Source: Coprinellus micaceus
Lineage: Eukaryota; Basidiomycota; Agaricomycetes; Agaricales; Psathyrellaceae
Reading direction: 5' to 3'
Assembly (NCBI GenBank): GCA_951394405.1
Contig: OX596346.1
Span: 1,550,001-1,614,000 of the forward strand
DNA length: 64,000 nt
A program made the translations under genes and the position numbers. A model generated the notes under the pieces. It ran no database searches. It was not told the DNA's origin and saw nothing but the letters and a program-made list of their open reading frames with translations. Positions 57,801-64,000 of the stretch are shown here, one piece after another; the first letter of the stretch is position 1, and each line of letters begins with the position of its first letter.

Positions 57801-59571
57801 GGCCCGTTCAACTGCGTCAGCGCCAAGCGACTTCACCACTGAAACCGGCGGGGAGTCGGACGCTTCAGGTCGGTCGGCGGTCCATCCGAATCCTGTATCC
57901 CTGACTGACTCGATTGCTTCCGATGAATGTGTTTGACTGTTAGATGGTAATTACTATCCCCTCCAAGTATTCTCTATGTCGAGCACTAACAACGGTATCA
58001 CGACGATAGGCCGCAAGTCTAAGGTTTGGAACATCAACACGCCGAAGTTTCATTCCCTCGGCGATGTCACTTCTTACATTCGGGTGTTTGGTACGACTGA
58101 CTCGTACTCCACGCAACTGGTAAGAGGTTCAAGTTTGGCCTGCTTTTTTTGCCAACTTACTTTTGAGGCCAGTCCGAACGATTCCATCGCTTCCCTAAGT
58201 CACGGTACAGGCGAACGAACAAGAAAAAGGCGGCATATCAAATTTCCCGCATTCAAACTCGCCAAAGAAGGATCAAAAAGCTTCGCATGACCCTCACTCC
58301 CTCCTCTGACGAAGGCGTCCCCGAAGAAGCCTACAGTGCCTCGTATTTCATTGGAAAGTCTCAGAATCACCCAGTGCAGCTATCACGCCTCGTGTTCGTG
58401 AACTCGAGCGATCCTGCAGTGAGGGTATGTTTCTTTTTGTCCCACATTCTGGGTAGTAGACCGACCTCCCACCTGAATTAGGACTTCATCCCCAAGCTCA
58501 AGCGCCACCTACATCCCCGTGTGATGGAGAAGCTGTTACGGGAAGCTCGACTTGAACCAGAGGAATATGCCAGTGCCTTGAGGGTCCTAGAAGCCCGAGT
58601 ACGCGACAAGGACAAGGAAACGCCCACCAACGGGGAACTCAACACCATCTACATACACTCGGACCGTGTTTATCAACATAGCATTGCGCAGATCAACTAC
58701 ACGACCTACGACTGCCGGAGAGACCAGGACACACTTAACTGCTCCACAACGCGAAGGGATCTAATGTGTTTGCGGAAGGACAAGCCGGGCGCGAGCACGG
58801 TCAATCAATTTATTTTCGGCCGGCTGCTAGGTGTTTTCCATGTCAACGTCGTCTACGGAGGGCCAGGAATGCTGGACCACAGGGCGCGAAGGTTTGACTT
58901 CCTTTGGGTCCGTTGGTACGAGCCCCTTCTCCCCAACGTTCCGCATTCCGCTATCTGGTCCACCAAGCGCATGGAAGGTTTGTCTTTCATGCCCCTGTCC
59001 AACCCAGCAGCGTGCGATTTTGTCGACCCAGCTGATGTCGTCAGGGCTGCACACATCATTCCCCGATTTGCGGCTGGAAAACGCTACGGAGAACTCGACA
59101 TCCAGTCGGGGAGACTGTTCTCAATCTGGGCTAGGGACCAAGACGAGTGGAACGAGTACTACGTGAATGTGTGAGTCGATTTATGGGCGACTCTTCTCGA
59201 CTACAATTACTGACATGGTCGTCTTCAGCTTTGCGGATCGCGACATGCTCATGAGATTTCACTGGGGCATGGCTGCCGGGCACACTTATGCTCATCCCAA
59301 AGCCCCTTCGAATGACCCTGCCAGCGGCGGCCCACTGTCTACCAGCGACACAGCACCGACCCGGGACCGCCATCGCACTGGGGAGTCTGACGAACCGATG
59401 GACGTCGACGTAAACGATCTTCAAGATTCCGGGGCCACCGATTCAGACGATTCTCAATATGACCAAGGAGACCGAAGCGACGAGGGTACGATATCCAGTG
59501 GTTCGGACGAGGACGCGTCTGACGGTAGGTCGAGCGGCGGTGAAGGTGATGACGAGGACGCATTTCTGTAG
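54851..59571 (+). CDS. Plavaka-type (CACTA-related) transposase
   Basis: About a dozen exons with GT-AG introns of 50-110 bp can be followed from ATG 54851. Checked borders are 54851-55156, 55257-56189, 56257-56454, 56522-56751, 56804-57053, 57117-57283, 57336-57441 and from 57493. An N-terminal zinc finger (CSCGRRLYQPNSYTNHINGC) precedes the family blocks FLLGEWYWGDRIDKS, RVYGELYNSPAFIEAF, LMFASDQTMLASFGSAKIWP, FQAQWRILLDDDF, RRFYPRIMTYSADYPE, CPRCL, FGKDTIRRFGNNVSEMK, IPVFDGLIPG, KFHSLGDVTSYIRVFGTTDSY and WARDQDEWNEYYVNV. The tail is acidic. These blocks are as I remember them for Plavaka transposases. No internal stop was noticed in the exons, so the gene may be functional. The exon 8-9 border (57880-58010) is not settled. 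Confidence 0.85.
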
Positions 59572-61349
59572 TAACTTACTCGACCCCACATACACTTCCA
59601 AACAAATTGGATGCTTGGCACATGTGTGGGAGTATGATTCAAGTGAAAACACTTCCGATGAGTCTATGCTGCACACGCCGCTCCAAGACCGCTTCGAACT
59701 ACTCAGCGGCGACTCTTCGGCGGATCTGAAGGATGGAAGTCTAGCTGTCTGAGCCGGTTTCCGTGAATGTTGGTCGATTCTTCCGTCTCGTGTAACCCGT
59801 ATTGCAGAGTTAGGGTTATAAGGGTGCGTCAAATTCTTAGTGGAACCATTCCGATCCTCACTTATGACAGGTTTTGGATCCTACCGCCAAATGCTGAACC
59901 TGTTCAACTCGAGGTTCGACCACTTCTCTCGGCACAGATGGATAGCCCTGTCTCAGAGACAGCTAGGTATGCCACATCCTGAGGCTCAATTTGAAGGCAC
60001 GACTGAGGCACTTGATTCTAGAAGGCCTGGATCCCCCCCTCATGTTGAGTACGACCCATGGTCACGGCGGCGAGGAGCATGTACCGGTGTTCATGATCTG
60101 TCGGACTTCGTGTTGCTTCATCCTCGTGGTGGAGCTAGGTGAGGTTCCGATTCCCACTTCGTTTGCTGGTGATCTTACCTCCCAACAGCGCCCAGGCGTG
60201 ACGATCCCCTTCAGTGTTCTTCAAAGCTCATGTTTGGCATCCTTTTAGAGCTGAGGCTCCCCCCCTCCATCCCCCGTTCAACTTGGCTGGCAGGTGATCG
60301 CCGTGTCGCCCTCGAAGCGACAATTCGGCCCTTCAGTACCTTCAAGGTTCCCAATGAGTCGGTGTGTCCGAGTTGGCTTATGATCGCGTTGGCTCTTTGT
60401 ACTTACCGCAAGTTGTCCAGGCCTGGCAACACAGTCTGGAGCAAGGGCTCCCGGAATACACCGCGGCGAAACTAATCCAACCGGCGGAGTATCATCACAT
60501 GGGGATCAAGCTTCTCGCGAGATCTGCCCAAAGGTGAGCTTCAAAGGGCACCATCAGTACTAGTGCATGAGTGACCCCCGGCTCCCTTTCACTTTACACC
60601 AGATACAGGCTCTGTCGCCATGGTCAAGAACTAAGTTGGGAGTCGACGAGTCTCGAGCTCCGAGTACGTTTAATGCGTTTTGGGTTCGCGTCTCCAACGT
60701 TGGAGACCGCTGCGATTGCTTTTGTGTACCCGATGATACCAGGTGATACCCCAGATCGTGCGCTACCCACATCTAGCCTGGTACTTCATCGTGACCCCTT
60801 AGAAGGCAGTAGAGCCTGCCTTCATTGTTGAACTTTACGTACATATTCGTGTTAATGTTTGCCAGGCCCGGACACGGGTTTCGCTCTCAAAGTTGGCTTT
60901 TAGATCTCGCTGTATTAGCCATTGATGGCAATTGGTCGCGATTTGCACAAGCTTGCCGATACCATGACCGGTGAATCCACGCTCATGTCCGCGCCTGCCT
61001 ATCTGAAAATGAACGGAGAAGAGGTAAATTTATTAGAGATGAATGGTCGCTGCACTGTCATGTGGCGATAATAGGGTTAGCGGAATGCGGTCGAAAGATA
61101 TGTCTTATCAAGGTGTGCCAGCGGGGCGAGGGCATGATCAGGCCATGATCGTTGATGGGCCATCGCAGGCGGAGCGCGAAACCCGGAGCAGAAGGAGTGT
61201 CGATGGTCACTTGACTACAACTCCCTTGTCAGGTGGTGGTATCTTTATGCATGATGATTCGTGGGCCTCAGAAAGGCGGCATGCAACAGTTTGATCACCC
61301 ATTGATCAACACATTTTCACTCTAGAGACACACAAGTAATTGCCATCGG
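59572..61349. other. Right part of second block, possible decayed gene
   Basis: A short coding-looking segment (VQAWQHSLEQGLPEYTAAK, near 60415-60470, followed by GTGAGC) suggests an exon of an unrecognised plus-strand gene. Exons on either side could not be joined. The right end has GAAGGAGTGTCGATGGTCACT at 61191-61211, a candidate inverted repeat with the block's left end. Confidence 0.35.
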
Positions 61350-61359
61350 GGTGGCAGGT

Positions 61360-64000
61360 GCGGATCAAATCAATCAGGCAAAACAACCCCGTCCCGATTT
61401 TCCTGATGCAAGCGACGCACCCCAACCACAACAGCAATACCCCGAACCACTTGAACCGGCACTCCCCATCACCCCGAAACGGGTGAAAGAACACCTGGCC
61501 AGGCTGGCACCACACAAGGCACCGGGAATAGACGGTATACCGAACGTGGTGCTAAAGCAATGTGCTAACGAAATAGCCCCTCATCTCACAGCTATTTTCA
61601 ACGCAGTCTTCGACCTCAACGTGTACCACCAGGCCTGGCGGGACTCAATCACATGTGTGCTACGCAAACCAGGCAAACCCTCATATGAGGTAGCAAAGGC
61701 GTACAGGCCTATTGCACTGCTCTCAACCATAGGTAAGGTTCTGTCAGCCATAGTAGCTGACGATATGTCAAGGCTCATCGAGGCGAACGGCCTCCTACCC
61801 CAAACACACTTCGGGGGGCGACCAAACCGTACAACAACCGACGCACTACACTACCTAATCCTGCGCATCAAGCAGGCATGGCGCCATGGTAACGTGGTAT
61901 CAGTTCTCTTCCTGGACGTAGAGGGCGCCTTCCCAAATGCCGTAACTAACAAGGTGATACACAACATGAAGAAGAGGCGCATCCCGACCCAGTATGTCAA
62001 CATGATCGAGAAAATGCTGGTTGGAAGGCGGACGAAACTACGATTCGACGACTACCTATCCGAATTCATCAACATCGAGAATGGTATCGGGCAAGGATGC
62101 CCGCTCTCTATGATCATTTACACCCTATACAATGCTGACATGATTGACATCCCCAGGAATGGCTCAAACGAAGACGCAGTGGGATACGTCGATGACATAG
62201 CCCTGCTGGCCGAAGGTAAGGACTTCAAAGAAACAACGGCAACACTAAAGGACATGATGGAACGCCGTGGTGGGGGCCTGCACTGGTCGAAAACACATAA
62301 CTCTAGGTTCGAAATGACCAAGGTAGCAATCACGCACTTCTCGAGATCGAAGAAGAAGGGTAAGAAAAGGTCCGAGGCACCAGAACTCATCCTGCAGGGG
62401 ACAGTAATCGCAATAGCTGAAGTCTACAAATACCTCGGGGTGCTGTTGGACCCCGAACTGCGATGGACAGCACAGGTAGAGAGGGCTGTTGCAAAAGGAC
62501 TACAATGGGTAGCTCTGTTCAGGCGCCTATCGAAGACCAAATACGGGATAAACATCAACCTAATGCGTCACCTCTATAGAGCAGTCGGGATCCCAAAAAT
62601 GCTGTATGCAGCGGACGTATGGTATACCCCCCCTAGACGCGTAGGAGGGAGGAAACGGAGGGAAGGATCAATACTAGCACTAACAAAAATGCAGAGAGTT
62701 CAACGCGCAGCAGCACTGGCCATAACGGGAGCGTTGAGATCGACCGCAAGCGACACGCTAGATGTCCACGCCAACCTCCTGCCAATGCAGGTACTCCTGG
62801 AGCAGCAAAACCGCAGGGCGTACATCAGGCTATGCACCCTACCCGACGAGCATATACTAAACAACCAGATATGGGCGTCACACCTGAACAAGGCTAATGC
62901 AAGAGTGCACCCCTACCCGTTGATCACGATGGCAAGTACGCATGACATCCCCCCAAGCGCAGTCGAGAAAATAGGTGCCCGAAAGCGACCGCCAACATAC
63001 ACTCCCGCATTCGACTCCCGTATCGACGAGACAAGGGAGGCCTCCATCGAAGGTGAGAAAATGGATGTGGCCAGAGTAAAGGTATATACGGACGGATCAG
63101 CCATTGACGGTAAGGTAGGAGCGGCTGCGCTCCTTTACGTTGATGAAGAAGAGGAACCACGGAGGACACTCCACTACCAACTGGGACCAAAAACTGAGTA
63201 CTCAACATACGACGCTGAATGGGTAGGGGCGGTAATGGCGGTCTGGTTACTAATCAACTCCGACCATGACTCAATAGGGCACGAACCGGCGACCATATTC
63301 GTCGACAACCAGAGCGTGATCACGAGCGCAACAAGAGACACACCAGGCCCAGCTCAATACCTGGCGGATGCGCTACATGAGTTAGCGGAGCAGCTAAAGG
63401 AAAGAGGGCCGAATACCAGGGTGTTCACACTCAAATGGATATCAGCCCACAGCGATGTCGAACGAAACGAAAGGGTAGACGAAGAGGCGAAGAAAGCGGC
63501 GAGAGGTGAGTCGTCAAGGATGATTGACCTCCCGGAAACACTACGCAGGACCCTCCCGATCAGCAAGTCGGCGCTCGTCCAAGAGGCCAAAATAGAATCC
63601 AAGCGAAGATGGAAGGAACTGTGGAAGGAATCGAAAAGAAGCCAGGTATACGACAACATCGACGAGCAATTCCCGCCCAAACTATTCATGAAGGTGGCTG
63701 CGGAATCAACAAGACCAATGGCATGCGCCCTGATGCAAATCCGCACTGGCCACATCCCTCTCAATGGATGGCTACACAAACTAAAACGGACCGAAACCGA
63801 CAGATGCCAGCAATGTCTAGAAGACAAGAAGGAAACACCGTGGCACTATCTCTTCGAGTGCAAGAAATACAAAAACCTCCGGCAAAAAATGGACCGCGCA
63901 CATAAGGGAAGCAAACGCAACCTCAAGAAGATCTTCGCATCCGAAAAGGACACAAAGATCCTACTCAGGTACGTCCTCAACACCGAAAGACTAGCTGAGA
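61360..64000 (+). pseudogene. LINE ORF2, 3' part: reverse transcriptase, RNase H, CCHC (cut by window end)
   Basis: An open frame in phase 61360 runs to the window edge. It has the RT blocks KAPGIDGIPNVVLK, YRPIALLSTIGKV, LFLDVEGAFPNAV, IGQGCPLSMIIYTL and the catalytic YVDDIAL, then RNase H with VYTDGSAIDGKVGAAAL, the catalytic Glu/Asp in the YDAEWVGAV region and FVDNQS, and a C-terminal CQQCLEDKKETPWHYLFEC zinc motif. This domain order, with RNase H after RT, fits Tad1-type fungal LINEs. It has no start codon of its own and follows the endonuclease part at 40263-41690 in domain order. The frame has no internal stop over 880 codons. Confidence 0.9.

Larger units (their letters stand above)
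41691..61349. mobile_element. Second large insertion, probably a Plavaka-type element with cargo (boundaries unproven)
   Basis: This 19.7-kb block separates the endonuclease and reverse-transcriptase parts of LINE ORF2. It contains a Plavaka-type transposase and at least four other genes. I could not find a convincing target duplication. The best candidate inverted repeats pair AGTGAAC-GACACTC near 41687 with the reverse complement of 61188-61211. Both boundaries should be treated as approximate. Confidence 0.45.

Noticed and set aside
41672..61352. CATCAGGGT / CATCGGGGT as target duplication of the second block
   Set aside because: It has one mismatch, and joining there puts the two LINE ORF2 pieces in different frames.

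Overview
The window looks like basidiomycete (Agaricomycotina) nuclear DNA. The reasons are many short introns of about 45-60 bp, a gene resembling Clp1 (clampless), and mobile elements typical of mushroom-forming fungi: a CxC2-type KDZ transposase, a Plavaka-type transposase, TET/JBP dioxygenase genes linked to the KDZ element, a Tad1-like LINE and a Ty1/copia LTR element. I cannot name the species.

Layout: 1-2363 has no gene I recognise. 2419-3334 is the Clp1-like gene. 4047-10254 is a complete copia retrotransposon with LTRs that read identical, a 5-bp target duplication and an intact gag-pol frame. At 10728 a LINE ORF1 begins but is cut at 11049; it resumes in the same frame at 38786. Everything between (11050-38785, 27.7 kb) behaves as one giant DNA transposon: an 8-9 bp target duplication, imperfect terminal inverted repeats with CAATTGA motifs, and at least 13 genes. 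In order these are a coiled-coil gene (-), a large Cys-cluster gene (+), a large gene with an HMG-box-like segment (-) divergent from the CxC2-KDZ transposase (+), a tandem pair of related genes (+,+), TET/JBP gene A (-), a small coiled-coil gene (+), TET/JBP gene B (-), and four related coiled-coil genes (-,-,-,+).

Two smaller elements with the same termini and 8-bp target duplications sit inside genes of the giant element. A 2.8-kb palindromic element splits the KDZ transposase (21804-24616) and a 0.74-kb one splits TET/JBP gene A (28870-29612). Removing either on paper restores an open frame, so the giant element was probably intact until recently.

After the LINE ORF1/ORF2 endonuclease part (38786-41690), a second block (41691 to about 61350) holds a DUF6698-like gene, a large unknown gene, a small gene, a C2HC zinc-finger gene and a full Plavaka-type transposase gene. 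Then LINE ORF2 (RT, RNase H, CCHC) runs to the window end. The simplest reading is one LINE hit by two giant cargo-carrying DNA transposons. The first junction is well supported; the second is not resolved.
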